The notes under the pieces: model-generated | Databases searched by the model: none | Told to the model about the DNA's origin: nothing | What the model saw: the letters and a program-made list of their open reading frames with translations, nothing else | Translations under genes and position numbers: made by a program | Source: Talinum fruticosum | Lineage: Eukaryota; Streptophyta; Magnoliopsida; Caryophyllales; Talinaceae | Assembly (NCBI GenBank): GCA_021018815.1 | Contig: JAITYX010000009.1 | Coordinates: 8,434,501-8,498,500, forward strand | DNA length: 64,000 nt | Direction: 5' to 3' | Shown: positions 24,201-36,090 of the stretch, in pieces | How positions within the stretch are numbered: position 1 is the first letter of the stretch | How the letters are laid out: the number at the start of each line of letters is the position of its first letter

Positions 24201-24525
24201 AACGACCCATTAAGATGGTTTTAAGTTTTATCGCATGGATGGTTGAACTTCGGCGTGTGGTCGTTGAGTTGTATACTCCTAGTGTGTGGCTCGTTCGGTT
24301 ATATTGTGGTTCTATGCGGGGTTTTAAGGCTTTAAGCCTATGGAATAGTCCACATTATAGACAGAACTCTGCCGAAATTTTTAGGAAATCTCAAACCCTT
24401 TTGACACCACCTTTATTACCTCTAAGTTGAAATTAGAGAGTCGAACCGACACCGATAGAGCCTTGGGAGTTCCCGTAAGGAACTCGGCGATGTAATACTC
24501 CTAGGGGGTGTTTTGGGGTGTTACA
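21207..24525 (-). mobile_element. Solo LTR 2 (same family, opposite orientation, 3319 bp)
   Basis: Reversed, it starts TGTAACACCCC at 24525 and ends GGTCTTATA at 21207. A perfect 5-bp target duplication, ACAGC, flanks it (21202-21206 and 24526-24530). Along its length it mirrors solo LTR 1; for example TGTGTGGCTCGTT and TATGCGGGGTTTTAAGG near 24285-24330 are the reverse of 18220-18290. Its G/A-rich block (about 21560-22200) gives the long Glu/Arg/Lys or Leu/Ser/Pro frames, which are compositional artefacts. Confidence 0.87.
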
Positions 24526-24530
24526 ACAGC

Positions 24531-26061
24531 CTTCCCGAACTTCATTGTTCTCGAATCCATTTTGCAAAGGCTTATGTAGGAATTATCTTCCTGTTCGAGC
24601 ATTATAGCCAAGTCCTTCTTTCGAAAAGAGATACACTAAGAGCCCGAAGTAAATAAAGGTTTTTTTTACCTTGAGTAAGTTTCAAAGCCAACTTTATTAG
24701 ACTTAGTGATATTCTATTTCAATTGCTCGGTCTCTATTCTGAGCCACTCATACTTAATCGCAATCTCATTTTTCAAAGATTTGTTCTCATAATTGAGAGA
24801 CTCTAATTTCTGTTTAAATACGGAAGAATCGAAATGGACTTTTCATCCAAAGTGAAAACATATCTAGCCAAATCATGTTTGGAGAATTTGTAAAAGTAGT
24901 TGATCACCTCCCGAGGATCGGCTTCCTCGGTGTTTGATGCTTCACTTTCGACTCAGATTCAGCTTATGAGTCTTTCGGGGCCATGAAACACTTTAACTCA
25001 TCATCTATGTAGTTATCTTGTTTTGATTCAACATTACTCCATATGGCTACAATTTCCATTTTCTTCTTTCTATCCTTTCTTCTCTTTAGACAGTCCTTAA
25101 CTATGTGTTCCTTGCTTCCACACTCAAAACAAGAAGCGGTTTAAGTAAAAGTCAAATTAGAAGGATATGAGAATTTACCTTTCATTTCCTTTTTGAAGAA
25201 TTCTTGGTTAGGCTTCTTTTGCCACTTTTTGTATTTCATTATCTTTTTGAATCCTCAGGCCGAAGTGCCATAGGGTCTTCTTTGGAATGTGAGCAGACTT
25301 GGACCATGTTCCTCCGGGGCGTTGAGAGCAAGGTTTCATTTAGTGCTTACCTCAGATTCTTCTTCATCTAGATGTAACTCATGGCTGAGTAGTTTTCCGA
25401 TGAGCTCATTTGGCTTCAGGTGAGCAATGTCCTGAGCTTCTTTAATAATGGTCACCTTTGGACCCCATATCTTCTTTGGTTTACTCCTCGGAATCTTTCG
25501 ACAATCTCCTCATGGAACATCTTCCTTTTAAGGGACATGAGATTATTAATAATCTCAGCGAAGCGGATGTATATTTGAGTAATGTTTTCATCAGCCTCCA
25601 TCTTGAACATCTTCTACTCATGAAAATACGAACTTAACTTTGCCGACCTTGCTTGACTTATACCGTCGTAAGTAGTGACCAGGGTGTCATAGATTTCCTT
25701 GGCAGTATCATGAGTGGATGCTCGTTAAATTAAGTTGCATCAATGGCACATATTAGAATATTCATTACCTTGAAATTCTTTTTGTGCCTCTCGTTCTCTT
25801 CAGGAGTGAATTTTAACTTTACTTTCGCTACTAAACGAGTGCCATCCATCTTTATAGGAATATAGTTGGTAGTGTATATGATTTCCCAAACTTCTTTATC
25901 ATAGTCTTAGATGAAATAATCCATGATCATCTTCAAGAGTACGAAGTTTGATCCCTTAAACTTTGGTGGCTTGATGAAAGATCTTCCTTTATCGAACTAT
26001 CCATAGTGAAGAGCCATCTAATCTTTCGACCTTAGATTGTTAGATCCTTTGAGAAGGTTAG
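24531..26061 (-). pseudogene. SIRE-A gag region
   Basis: Read downwards from 26061, the frame pieces give IKPPKFKGSNF, then YDKEVWEII, YIPIKMDG, KNFKVMNILICAIDAT and VKQGRQS-like sequence. This is the block order of copia-type gag (UBN2-like) in the SIRE lineage. A zinc knuckle and an acidic/coiled segment follow. Gag packages the RNA into particles. At least six stops or frameshifts interrupt it. The same blocks appear in SIRE-B gag (54680-55710). Confidence 0.78.
25090..25131 (-). other. Gag zinc knuckle (CCHC) of SIRE-A
   Basis: The minus strand reads CFECGSKEHIVKDC, a CX2CX4HX4C RNA-binding knuckle with all four ligands intact. It is one of the few undamaged motifs in this element. The equivalent site in SIRE-B (near 55580-55630) has lost ligands. 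Confidence 0.9.
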
Positions 26062-26073
26062 GCTCTAATACCA
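26062..26073 (-). promoter_or_regulatory. Primer-binding site of SIRE-A
   Basis: The minus strand reads TGGTATTAGAGC, one mismatch from TGGTATCAGAGC, the initiator-Met tRNA primer site of plant copia elements. It lies 2 bp inside the LTR end at 26076. Confidence 0.85.
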
Positions 26074-26075
26074 AT

Positions 26076-26126
26076 TGAAGGTTTACTTTTTGAGATTCTA
26101 AATCACCCTAGAGGGCGGTCAATAGG
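26076..26126 (-). mobile_element. SIRE-A 5' LTR remnant
   Basis: TGAAGGTTTACTTTTTGAG followed by the CACCCTAGAGGG block is the inner end of the family LTR, as at 47569. It is cut at 26127 by the Tat-1 LTR. Confidence 0.8.
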
Positions 26127-26812
26127 TGTAGACAACTAAAAAGTGTCCTCCCTTATCTCCTTTAATTTTGTATTTTATATTGTGGTCCTAATGATGAAAT
26201 CCCGAGTCTTGTTTGACGATTTGGATCACAGTACGGAATTTGCTTGGTGCGATGGATGCCGGTTAACCACAAAGAACCTCAACACCACATAAATAGCCTT
26301 TTTCCTTGTATCGGTCCAAAAATCCCTTGTTCTTTCGAACGGTCCAGGTCCGGGCCATGCCTTAAGAGACAACGGAGTCCAGTGCCCCGTATCGGGAAAT
26401 TCCGAGCTAAGAATTTTGCACTTCACTTTTATCCAATCACACGGAGCGAAGACCTCAAGATGACGTGAGATGTTTCATTTCATGATCATAAGTATCAAAG
26501 TGTTGAGGTTAAGCTCTAAGACAGTTCACCCGAGGTTAGAAGCTTCCTCCCTTAAGACGGTGTCATATGGCCGGTAGACCCTACCTAGATTCTTTAACTA
26601 AAATGTTGCTTTTTGGCCTAGAGACTCCCTTTTCAACATGAAGGGCACAAAAACCTAGGCATCCCCGGTAACTCGGCGCCCCGACCGGGATTCTACCCGG
26701 TTCTATGCGGTCTTATGTCTTTGTTTTGGCCCTTTTTTGTTAACATTTCTATTCAGCTTTGGACGGCTCACCGAGGGCAAACCTTAGGTCATTGGTGACG
26801 TGGCCTTCTCCG

Positions 26813-26824
26813 TATAAATAGAGA
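26813..26824 (+). promoter_or_regulatory. TATA box in the Tat-1 LTR
   Basis: GTATAAATAGAGAG is a good plant TATA box. It is kept in the LTR copy at 43678-43688 and, in reverse, at 28140-28155 and 15098-15106, so it is conserved in four LTR copies of the family. Confidence 0.7.
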
Positions 26825-26867
26825 GCTATGGCTCTCATTTCGTGCACGTCTTCGGCCTATGCGTCAT

Positions 26868-28902
26868 TGTAGGAACCACGGCCGACCGGGCCTGCCCAAC
26901 TTCGCCACTTGTGTGGGGTCTCTTTTAAAGATTTATTTTGAAGATGGTTTTAGAAAGTCGATTTTGGAATGTGGGGTTGAGGCTTTTATTAAGATTTCCA
27001 AATTTTAGTAAATCGATTTAAAGCGAATAAAGCAAAGATGAAGGGCAGTTTTATTAACCTTTTATTTTAGTAATTATTTTAAGAAGTCTTGGGATATTAT
27101 TTGCTAAGAAAAAGATAAATAAAATTAGGGTTCTTAATGTTCCATGACGCTTTAGGTCTAAATCGATGTGAAAACACAATTTTGGACCAAGCCCGCCTAT
27201 CGACCACTCCGTGCGGCGGCGACTGCACCTAGTGCTGGCCGATGCCAGCCAAAGGCTACGACTAAGGAGATCTCGCCTAGCCTTTGCCCCTGGCTTGGCA
27301 GGTCCAGATCGTATTTTCTTATCCTGCAGATCAAAAAATAGCCAAGTTGCAAAGAAATAAATAAAAGGGAGTCGCTAGACATTTTTAGGAAAGAAAAACT
27401 AACAAAAACCAAAATAAATGCTCTCTCAATCTTAGTATTGGAAAACTAACGCTAAAGAGCCTAAAACCGACTCCATCGGTCTTTGAGCCGAAAATCGGAT
27501 TCGGGGCCACAGTATGAAACGTAGGGATAAACCCTTCTGTTTTTCTCTTCGAAGACGACCATACTAATTCGAGTAGTGAGTCTAAATAATGCGAAAAACA
27601 CAAGCATGCAACAACATGCAAAAAGGATTAAAGAAAGCAAGACATAATTCGGAAAGCGAGAAAGGCGAGAAATAAAGAAAGTAGTAAAGAAAGAAACGAA
27701 AGCGAAAGTAAAAGAAAAGAAAAAGGGAAAAGAAAGCGAGAAATCTAAAAGATTACATCAAGCGGGGAGGAATTAAAAGCGATACATCGTTTGTCCACAA
27801 TACGAAAAGCAATAAAAATACATAAAATAAAATAAACCGTTGTGAAAACTTGATTTGTTCCCTCAGGTTGTCCCACTTGCTCATCCGGATCTCGGATCTA
27901 GACCTCTTGATGTAACGGTGGCGAATGAGAGGGGCTTTGTGTGAGGTTTTGGGGTTGGTAGGTAGGCAGATGTGTGACCGATGGAGTTTATGGATCAGAT
28001 GTAGGGAGTATGATGGAAGTAAAAAGGAATATGCTAAAAGGGACCAAGAGATCGGAATACAAATATGAGTATTCGGTAGCTTGTAGGCAAAGTTTTGCAG
28101 CGTGGTATTAAGGCAAGAAGTCATGTGGGAATGAGAGCCAAGTCTCTCTATTTATAGGGAGAGGTTCGGTCAAGGAATGACTAAGGGTTAGCTCTCGGCC
28201 AAGTGCCCGGAATAATTAAAAATAAAGCTGGGCCAAGATATCACAAGATTAAATCGAATAAAAAGAGATAAAATCGGATAGAACGGGAAGGCAGTGCACC
28301 GGCCATCAAGGGATGCCTAGGGTTTCGTGCCTTAGCGTGCTTCCAAGGGAGTCTCCGTGGCAAAACGTAGCCTATTTTTGGGGTGGCAGGTGCCAGCCAC
28401 GATGGATTTCCAAAAATGAAAAGTTTTCATTTTTGGTAGGTTTCCATTTTTATAGGTTTCTATTTTTTGCGGGTTTCATTTTTTATGAGGGATGCATGCT
28501 CCTAGTATCGGGTGGACTGTTGTAGAGCCAAAACGCAGTACTTTTTGCTTGTGATCATGAAATGCGTATTTAACGTCGTCTTAAGGTCTTTGGCTCCTTG
28601 TCCGGTTCAAATGAATGTGAAATGCAGTATTTTGAGCCTGGAATTTCCGTGCACGCGGTAGTGGACTCCTTGTCTCCGAAGGCTTAGCCCGGTTTTGGCT
28701 CGTCCAGAAAGAAAAAGGGATTTTTGGTTCGACCCAAGGTAGAAGGCTATTTATGTGGTGCTCGGGGTTCTTTGTGCTTTACCGGCTTTCGTCGCACCCA
28801 TCAAATACATTCTGTGATCCAAATCCTTAAACAGGACTCGGATTTCATCATCGGGCCAACAAATATAAAATAGAGAAGGGTGACACTTCTTAGGTGTCTA
28901 TA
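26868..28902 (-). mobile_element. Tat-family solo LTR nested inside the Tat-1 5' LTR, inverted
   Basis: Reversed, it starts TATAGACACCTAAGAAGTG at 28902 and ends CCGTGGTTCCTACA at 26868, 2035 bp. The 5-bp duplication GTCAT flanks it perfectly (26863-26867 and 28903-28907). It is homologous to the LTR it sits in but points the other way. It has no internal region. Plus-strand frames here (for example 28313-28525) have no family resemblance. Confidence 0.92.
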
Positions 28903-30185
28903 GTCATACTACTTAAACAGTTTATGCGGCTTATCTCCTTAGCGTTACACTACTCGAAATTCGACTAAGAGCTACTCGAATACTCTCTTACGTATTCCGA
29001 TCTCTTCTTCCATTTTCAACTATTTCTATTCTACCCTTCATCTTTACAACATCCGAACTAGAATACTCCATCATCGATGTTCATACCTACACAAAAATCC
29101 ACAAAAAGTCCTTTTCCTTGATTCACCATCGTCGTATCACCGGATCTAGTGCGAAGATCCAAATCAACAGGTGGGACAACCAAAGGGCACTAATTCATCC
29201 TTGAAATGGTTATTTATTTTATGCTTTTTATTGCTTTCCGTATTGTGGAGAAGAATTGTATGGATTTTATTTTCTCCCGCCCAATGTAATCTTTAAAGTT
29301 TCTAGCATTCTTTTCTTTTCTTTACTACTTTCCTTTTATTTGCTTTTTATCACTTTCATTAATGTTTTGCTTACTTTGATTTCATTTAGCATGTTGTTTT
29401 CTTGGGTTTAGTACGTTATTTTAATTCTCTACTCAAACTAGTAAGGGCCATCTTCGGATGGGTAGAACGAAATGGCTTATCCCTACGTTTCGTACCCTCG
29501 TCCTTGAATCCGATTCTCGATTCTACACCAATGGAGTCATTTTTTAGCCTATTTTAGACTTTGTTTTCCCACACTTAGATTGAAAGAGCATTTATTTTGT
29601 TTTTCATTAGTTTTTCTTTCTTAAAAACTTACTCGGTGACTCCTTTTCTTGCTTTATTTCTATTCAAATTGCATTTCGTCTCTATTATGATTGCAGGTGA
29701 AATTTTAGGGCTTCTAAATCTACAAGCCAGGCCAAAGGCCGAGGCCGATTTCCTTAGTTGTGGCCGGTGGCTGGTGCCCTTGACCGCTAGGTGCTGGCTC
29801 GGCCAAGCACTCGGTGGTCGATGGCCATGGCTTGGGTCCAAATTGGCATTTTCACACCAGTTTGGCCCTAAAGCCTCACGGTAGATTTGAAACCCTAGGT
29901 TTTTTTTTTTTGTTTAGTTAAGAAATAACATCCCGAGACTTCGAAAATAATTTCTAAAATAAAATAATAAATAAAATCTCCAATCAATTTGATTTAATTC
30001 TTCTTTGACTTAACTTAATAAAATTTGGAACTCTAGATAAGAGGTTCATCCCCACTTTTAAAAATAAATCGTTAAAACTCTTAAATCATCCTTTAAAAAG
30101 CTTTTAAAAACCCTACGCCAAGCATTTTGTTGGGAAGTGTGGCCCCGGCCCCTGGTTCGGAGGCGGACAACCGTGGTTTTTACAA

Positions 30186-30202
30186 TGACGACTCCGCTGT
30201 GG
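30186..30202 (+). promoter_or_regulatory. Primer-binding site of Tat-1
   Basis: TGACGACTCCGCTGTGG starts just after the LTR end TACA at 30184. It resembles TGGCGACTCCG-type primer sites, complementary to the 3' end of a tRNA (probably tRNA-Arg) and used by Tat/Ogre-type elements. The tRNA identity is from memory. Confidence 0.65.
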
Positions 30203-31291
30203 ATAAATCACTTATTAAGAGGGCGAAATGTGATAATTTTAGTAGTGAGTTTTAATGATGTATTTACATTAGGCATCCCGCATTTTAGCAACCTTTAAAC
30301 GTAGTTTATTATTGTTGTTGGACCATTAGATTTTACTACCCCTTGTTAAACACTTCGGTAAGAGGCTCCTACTGCGTCCCAGGCGGGCCCAACTAGGTTT
30401 GATTGCCAACGGAGGCGGTACCTCTTCCCTCATAGAACACACTCTTGGTTTCTGACATGCATCAAGGATTCTAACATTTTTTCTTGCCGTGCCTCACACG
30501 AAAGACTAAATCCTTGGACTATGAGTCATCATGTATCCTACCTAGTCTAAACGTATTTTGACCATAGATCCTTTTGACTATTATGTGGCACCTTTCCTTC
30601 ATTTGCATGCTTGAATGAGTGTGTTTATTTTAGATTTAATCTTCCGCTTGTGAGCCTCTAGGAATAGGTGAGGAGTGCTTATTAGCCCTTGCATGGCTGC
30701 AAATAAAATACCTTTTAAATTTCTTAGGTCAATCCATTATGTGCATATAGCCAAAAGTCAAAATACCTTTTCCTTTTTGGTCAATCCATTACTTGCATTT
30801 TTTAGTCATACTAAAACTTTCTTTAAGCGGTCTAAGTAGTCACTGGCAGTCAGTCCGTAAGGATTTTACCAAGGTCTCCTCCATCTCTTGGTTAGTCAAT
30901 CCGTGTTTTTGACTTTTTTTACATTTTAATTTTGCATTCCAATATGGCATTTTCATATTTCATTTAGCCAAAATAAATTTCGCTCAAATTAGGAGTTCAT
31001 TTTGCATTTCCATTTAGCTAAAAAAATTCATCTCAAATTACGTGAATCAATTTTGCATCTTCATATTGCATTTAACCAAAACAAATTCATTCCAAATGTA
31101 TGGAAATGCATTATCATATTTCATCTGGCCAAGATAAAAGTATCTTCCATTAAAGATCAATCATTAATGCATTCCAATTATGCATTAGCCAAATCATAAA
31201 ATCATCCTTAATTGAGTCATAAGTCATCGCATGAACTCCATTTTTATGCGCACTCCTTCTATGCATCCAAATAAAAGCATTTTAAGTCTCT
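30203..31291 (+). other. Tat-1 leader between primer site and gag
   Basis: No clear protein. It holds T-rich DNA with loosely repeated CATTT(A/T)GCCAAA(A/T)-type pieces (30960-31190), a degenerate tandem array of about 55-70 bp spacing. Tat-lineage elements may carry an extra ORF here, but none is recognisable. Confidence 0.5.
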
Positions 31292-32830
31292 TTGGGTCTT
31301 GCACTTAAGTCCCTTCCTCCCAAAAGTGGTATTCTTTCACATGGTCCTAAGCCTCATCCTTTAGGCTGCAGAATATGGAAGTCCACTACAATGGAGTATC
31401 GTCGAATCCGAGCTCCAAAAATCGAACGCCTCAACAAGGAGTGTGGCACATCTTCTCCTCGCTTTGCGCCAAGTTCTATTCCGCGTTCTACACCATCTGT
31501 GACAATTTCGATGCACACCACATCGGATCGGTCTATTTTTCATCGCAGGATAGTACCTAGAAAGAATTCCCTACCAATGGATTTAACCCGAGAACATTCT
31601 CCTATTCTTACTTTGCTTAATGAGAACATGGCCAGGGTGGAAGCTAGGATAGATGCTTAAGATGAGAATATAACATCTATATCAAGTGATCTTAAGGCTA
31701 TTCTGAAAGCTATTGAGGACGAGTAAGAGAGACGAGGAAGCGAACGATTAAGAAGAGGAGGGAGAGTAGGTCCTCCACCTTCACCTAGTTTATCTCCTCC
31801 AAACAAGTCCCAAATAGGAATCCCCTAAGCATGAATCCAAACCTCAGCCTGATCCACGCGTAGATCCAATAGAACAAATGTAAAGAGAGTCATCCATATT
31901 CGATGAATCAGTATTTTGATCATAAGGGATTCACTTCAATCCTTAGAGGGAAGCTACCCCTAAGTTTACCATGCCCGATATCAAGTTTAAAGGTTCCGAG
32001 AATCCCCATAATCATATTCGCAACTTCTTAGGAGCAATGACTCTTAAGAACATTCCGGAAAATACTTACCACATCATCTTCCCATGGACTTTTGATGCTG
32101 ATGTAATGAAGTGGTATAATACGGTTGATCCACGCAAGGTTTCCATATGGACTAATCTATGTAAGGAATTCCTACATCAATACTCCTATAACACCGATTT
32201 ACCAGTTACTCTTAGAGACTTGGAGTTAATTAAGCAATGTGAGAAAGAAAGTTTTACAGGCTTCCTCACCGGATGGAGAGCAAAACCGCCCACATGGTGG
32301 ACCGACTTTCCGAGAAGGACCAAGTCGGGATCATCATGAAGAACCTTCAGCCTACCTACAATTAGCATCTCAAGTTGCTACCAATGATGAACTTGTCAAC
32401 CCTTAGAGATGTCGACATATTGATAGAAGAAGAGCTGTCCACCAAGACCACAAAATTTGTGACAAGGTATAAAGGTAATTATCAATCCAAAGATAAGAAA
32501 GCCTCCAATACGAGCAATACTAGCATGGGTGCAGATGTCAATACCCTAAATAGGTATACTAACTACACTCCTATTGATACCACCTATACTCAAGTGCTTG
32601 ACCATTTATCGGCTAAGGGAAAGATAGAATTGCCACCCATTAGAGCTGAATTAAAAACCGTGAAACAGCTCTCAAAACTGGGACGCAGAAAAATTTTACA
32701 TATACCATTGTGTAGAGGACATGAGACCGAGCAATGCTAGACGTTGAAGAACAAGCTGGAGAGTATGTTCTCGCAACGGTCAAATCCCTCTACCTAAGGT
32801 TGCCCAAAAATCAAGTAATAACATAAATCA
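31292..32830 (+). pseudogene. Tat-1 gag
   Basis: The N-terminal part (31292-31660) is Ser/Pro/Arg-rich. The capsid-like retrotransposon gag domain (31971-32339) has PDIKFKGSENPHNHIRNF, then WTFDADVMKWYNTVD and FLHQYSYNT, the usual gypsy gag block order. The C-terminal part (32375-32740) ends HIPLCRGHETEQC followed by a stop and LKNKLESM, a degraded zinc-knuckle region. Stops and frameshifts at about 31658, 32338 and 32738 break the protein. Gag would form the particle shell. Confidence 0.82.
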
Positions 32831-33289
32831 TTTTAGTGGCACCTTAGCTATTTTTATTGAACCCATTCTAGGTCAGCGGGATTTGTCTATCTTCATTCAA
32901 TACATTGATGAGTCCAAACCACTTCTTAGCTTGCCTTATTTAGATATAGAAGTCCATGGATTGTGGGTAAGTCATGAAGAAGATGTCTACGAGACAAGAA
33001 ACAACAAGTGACGACAACGACGATGACTTATAGGGCACATGATCCTTAGAAGAAGAATACTTTTGGGGAGAACATAAAGGTCCATAAATCCAATTCCTTA
33101 CTAGATCTGGATGACATAATGCACTCCTAGGTCCTCAACAGAATCGGGAAGCCCCAAAAGAACCTAAAACTGTTAAAGAGGAAGACCCAATCTCGAAACA
33201 GACTTCGAAAGTTAAAAGTCGACATTTTAATTTGACAACTTATATCTACTTCCCGAAACATAGGCAAACCTTAATTGACGCTCTTAGCA

Positions 33290-33760
33290 AGATCGAGGTT
33301 TCTCCTTAAACCACGACCGAGGAAGTAATAGGATTGGTTAGCAATGGGGCAAAACCATTACTTTTGATCAAAAGGATCTCGCTGAAAAAGGAAGAAGGCG
33401 TTACACATAATAATGCCATTTACTTAACTATAACTTACATCAACAAGTTTGTTCTCTTAACCTTGGTAGACAACGGATCAGTCGTGAACGTCTTCCTTGC
33501 AGGATCGCCAAAAGGTTAGGAATAAGAGAGCAACAACTTTATAAACAGACATGCACCATCTCCGAGAAAACAGTCTTGGGAACACTAACTTTACCAATCA
33601 ATATAGGGCTAGTCGAAATGAACATTGAATTCCAAGTCCTTGATATCCCAGCTACATTCAATCTACTCTTAGGATGCCCTTGGTTGCATGATCATCAAGT
33701 AGTGCCCTCTACATTGCATCGAAAGTTAAGATGATCATCAAAGGTTAAGTTATAACCGTG
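33290..33760 (+). pseudogene. Tat-1 protease and following conserved segment
   Basis: VDNGSVVNV is the aspartic protease active-site block; plant Tat elements usually have D(S/G/N)GS. It is followed after frameshifts by LGTLTLPINIGL and IPATFNLLLGCPWLHDH, the segment that normally follows the protease in this lineage. The GCPWLH block is shared with Tat-2 near 44935. Confidence 0.75.
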
Positions 33761-35039
33761 AACGGGGATAATCTCTCGTGCTACTATCACCTCCATGGAA
33801 TCTATGGTCGAGATCGAGCACGATGCCAACGATGAGAAACTCTATGGATTCAAGACTTTTGCTACCTTAGATAACGATGAAGCACCTCTTAATTTCCATC
33901 CTTGTAGAAACCCTAGCGTCCATTCGATGCTTAGAAAGAAGAGGTACTTTCAAGGTCTTGTCTGTAGGTGGAACGGCATACCACCCTATCTTTCCACCCC
34001 TTGAACCAACTAACAACTACAAATTTGGGCTAGGCTATCAACCTACTACTAAGGAAGTAGCCCAAGGCAAATAGGAAATTCGGACTAAGAGGACTGCACC
34101 TTACAAAATCCGCTCCATTAAGCCCATTCCTCACACTTTAAATGGGTAGTTCCTAAAGGAAGGGGATGATTTTTCTTACTATGGTTTTCCTGAGACGTAC
34201 TACCTTAAACGAAGGGAATTTTGGTACTTAGCTTGGAGATTTCCATTGACTTTTGTATAATAGAACAGGAGGCACCCTACCTTCCCGAAGACGAGCAGTT
34301 CACATCAAACTCGGATCTACCTAGTTAGGAATAATTTTTTCGGTCTACTATTCAAATAAGAGAAAAATTAGGAAGGGAATTCAGTATCGATACCGTCACG
34401 AGCCATGTCGCACCCGTAGTTTGATCTATCCAGATTCATCATCGACGTCGACAATGAAGGGTCCAAGCACGTTACTTGGATTGACGCCGAGGAGGGCCGA
34501 GAATTCGTTGTTAACTTAGGAGCTCATACCTTTCCCGAGTATACGAGTACTAGTGCTTTTAATTCTCCTCCTGTTGTTTCTAGTTCTTTTTCCAATGTTG
34601 TTGCTTCCAATTCCGCATCTATTGTTTCAAAGTCTAATGTACTCATTTCTTTATTCAATAAAGCCAACCTTTGTGCTTACTCTTTGTCTTCTCTTTTTCA
34701 ATTGGTTTGACTCTAATGATGAACAAGAAATCCCTAAAGAATTAATAAAAGCTATGAAAGATCATGAAAATCGATCACCAATAATAGAGGAAACAAAAAA
34801 TATTAATCTAGGATAAGTTGATCAACCCCTAGAGGTTATGATTGGGAAAACACTAGATCTAGAAGAGTAGAACTAATTTACTTCGCTCCTTACAGAGTTC
34901 ATAGATGTCTTTGCATGGTCTTAGAAAGACATGCCGAGGATGGATCAAAGTATATTGAAACATAAAATTCCACTTTACGAAGACGCTAAGCTAGTTAAGT
35001 AGAAGCTAAGATAGATGAAACCTTAATGGCATTAAAGAT
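33761..35039 (+). other. Tat-1 protease-RT linker, decayed
   Basis: This is a long linker with several open stretches (33795-34074, 34553-34816) that have counterparts at 45040-46010 in Tat-2. Shared wording such as DEAPLNFHPC / DEAPFNFNP and the NDEQEIPKELIKAMKDHEN region shows collinearity. The Leu-rich frame at 34553-34700 is a shadow of a Ser/Asn-rich coding frame. Confidence 0.6.
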
Positions 35040-35715
35040 TAAGGAATAGGTCCATAAACTGTTAGGGGTTGGTTTCATTAGAGTAGTTCACTATCCTCGG
35101 TGGGTAGCAAATATAGTACCCGTTACGAAGATGGATGGCAGGGTTCGAATGTGCGTCGACTTCAGAGATTTGAATAAGGCAAGCCCCAAAGACGATTTCC
35201 CACTTCCGTATATCGACATCCATGTAGATAATACAATCGGTCATGCTTTAGTTTCGTTCATGGATGGCTATGCTAGGTATAATAAAGTGAATATGGCTTA
35301 AGAGGACATGGAGTAGACAACCTTCATCACTCAATGGGGGACATATTGATATGTGGTGATACATTTGGGCTTAAGAACGCCGACGTGACATATCGGAGGA
35401 CACCTACAACACTATTGCATGACATGATGTACAAAGAAGCTGAATTCTACGTGGATGACATCATCATAAAGTCCAAGGATAGGGCAGGGCAGCTAACCAG
35501 CCTAAGAAAGTTCTTCGAAAGACTCGGAAAGTACAACATGTGCCTTAACCCTCAAAAGTGTGCCTTCGGGGTAACCTTAGGCAAACTATTAGGCTATGTT
35601 GTTAGTCTTAGAGGAATCAAAGTTCATCGATCCAAGATCAAAGCTATTCAAGAGATCTCATTGTTAGAGACAGAGAAAGAAATACGAGGTTTCCTAGGAT
35701 GTCTACAGTAAATTT
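35040..35715 (+). pseudogene. Tat-1 reverse transcriptase
   Basis: Blocks in order are LLGVGFIR, WVANIVPVTKMDGRVRMCVD, DFPLPYID, then YVDDIIIKSKDR (catalytic YVDD at about 35451-35462) and GKYNMCLNPQKCAFGV, GKLLGYVVSLRGI. This is a gypsy RT with several stops between 35300 and 35400. It would copy the element RNA into cDNA. It is damaged and not functional. Confidence 0.87.
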
Positions 35716-36090
35716 GTCGTTTCATATCAAAATTGACTATGGCTCGTGAACCCATTTTCAAGAAGTTGAAGAAAGGGTTTGAGCCCATTTGGGATACCGG
35801 GTGCCAACAAGCATTCGAGAAGGTTAAGAAGTATCTAGGTAACCCTCTAGTGCTAGTTCCACCATAGCCAGGGAAACCTTCTATCGTTGTACCTTACTAC
35901 AACAGAGACAACTATGGGAGCTATGCTAACTCAACAAGATGGGAAAGAAGAGCTCTCGATATATTATCTAAGTAAGAAGACATCATTGGCATTAGCTTGG
36001 GCTAGCAAGAAGCTCACGCATTACATGTTGGCCCACACGGTACATGTGGTAGCACCGATGGATCCAATCCAAGTATATACTTGAGCAACC
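35716..36090 (+). pseudogene. Tat-1 first RNase H region
   Basis: After RT come REPIFKKLKKG, a CQQAFEKVKKYL segment and LYLTTTETTMGAMLTQQDGK, the RT connection and first (gypsy-type) RNase H block. A stop precedes it and it decays after about 36080. Confidence 0.7.

Larger units (their letters stand above)
15730..26126 (-). mobile_element. SIRE-A: decayed Ty1/copia Sirevirus-lineage element, 5' part
   Basis: Read on the minus strand, it has an LTR end (26076-26126), a primer-binding site, gag with zinc knuckle, protease region, integrase and the start of RT in the copia order. It is split by two solo LTRs (18020-24525). The RT C-terminal half, RNase H and 3' LTR are missing, because the element stops at 15730 against a Tat LTR. 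On the other side its 5' LTR is cut by the insertion of Tat-1 at 26127. Its LTR end, PBS and protein motifs closely resemble SIRE-B, so both belong to one family. Many stops show that it is inactive. Confidence 0.82.
26127..30184 (+). mobile_element. Tat-1 5' LTR (2018 bp without the nested LTR)
   Basis: It starts TGTAGACAACTAAAAAGTG and ends GTGGTTTTTACA. Removing 26868-28907 (nested LTR plus one target-duplication copy) joins CTATGCGTCAT to ACTACTTAAACAG, and the joined sequence matches the LTR at 43000-44370 across the junction. A TATAAATAGAG box at about 26814 sits in both copies (43679 in the other) and is a likely promoter element for the retrotransposon transcript. Confidence 0.87.

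Noticed and set aside
18020..24525. A giant foldback or Mutator-like element with ~3-kb inverted arms
   Set aside because: Each arm has LTR-type TG...CA (or TA) ends and its own 5-bp duplication evidence. The 19 bp between them belong to the SIRE-A target. Two opposed solo LTRs explain it better.
29597..29884. 95-codon frame in the Tat-1 LTR
   Set aside because: The same DNA is conserved as LTR in reverse at 26868-28902 and 14088-15729 with indels that break the frame, so it is not a gene.
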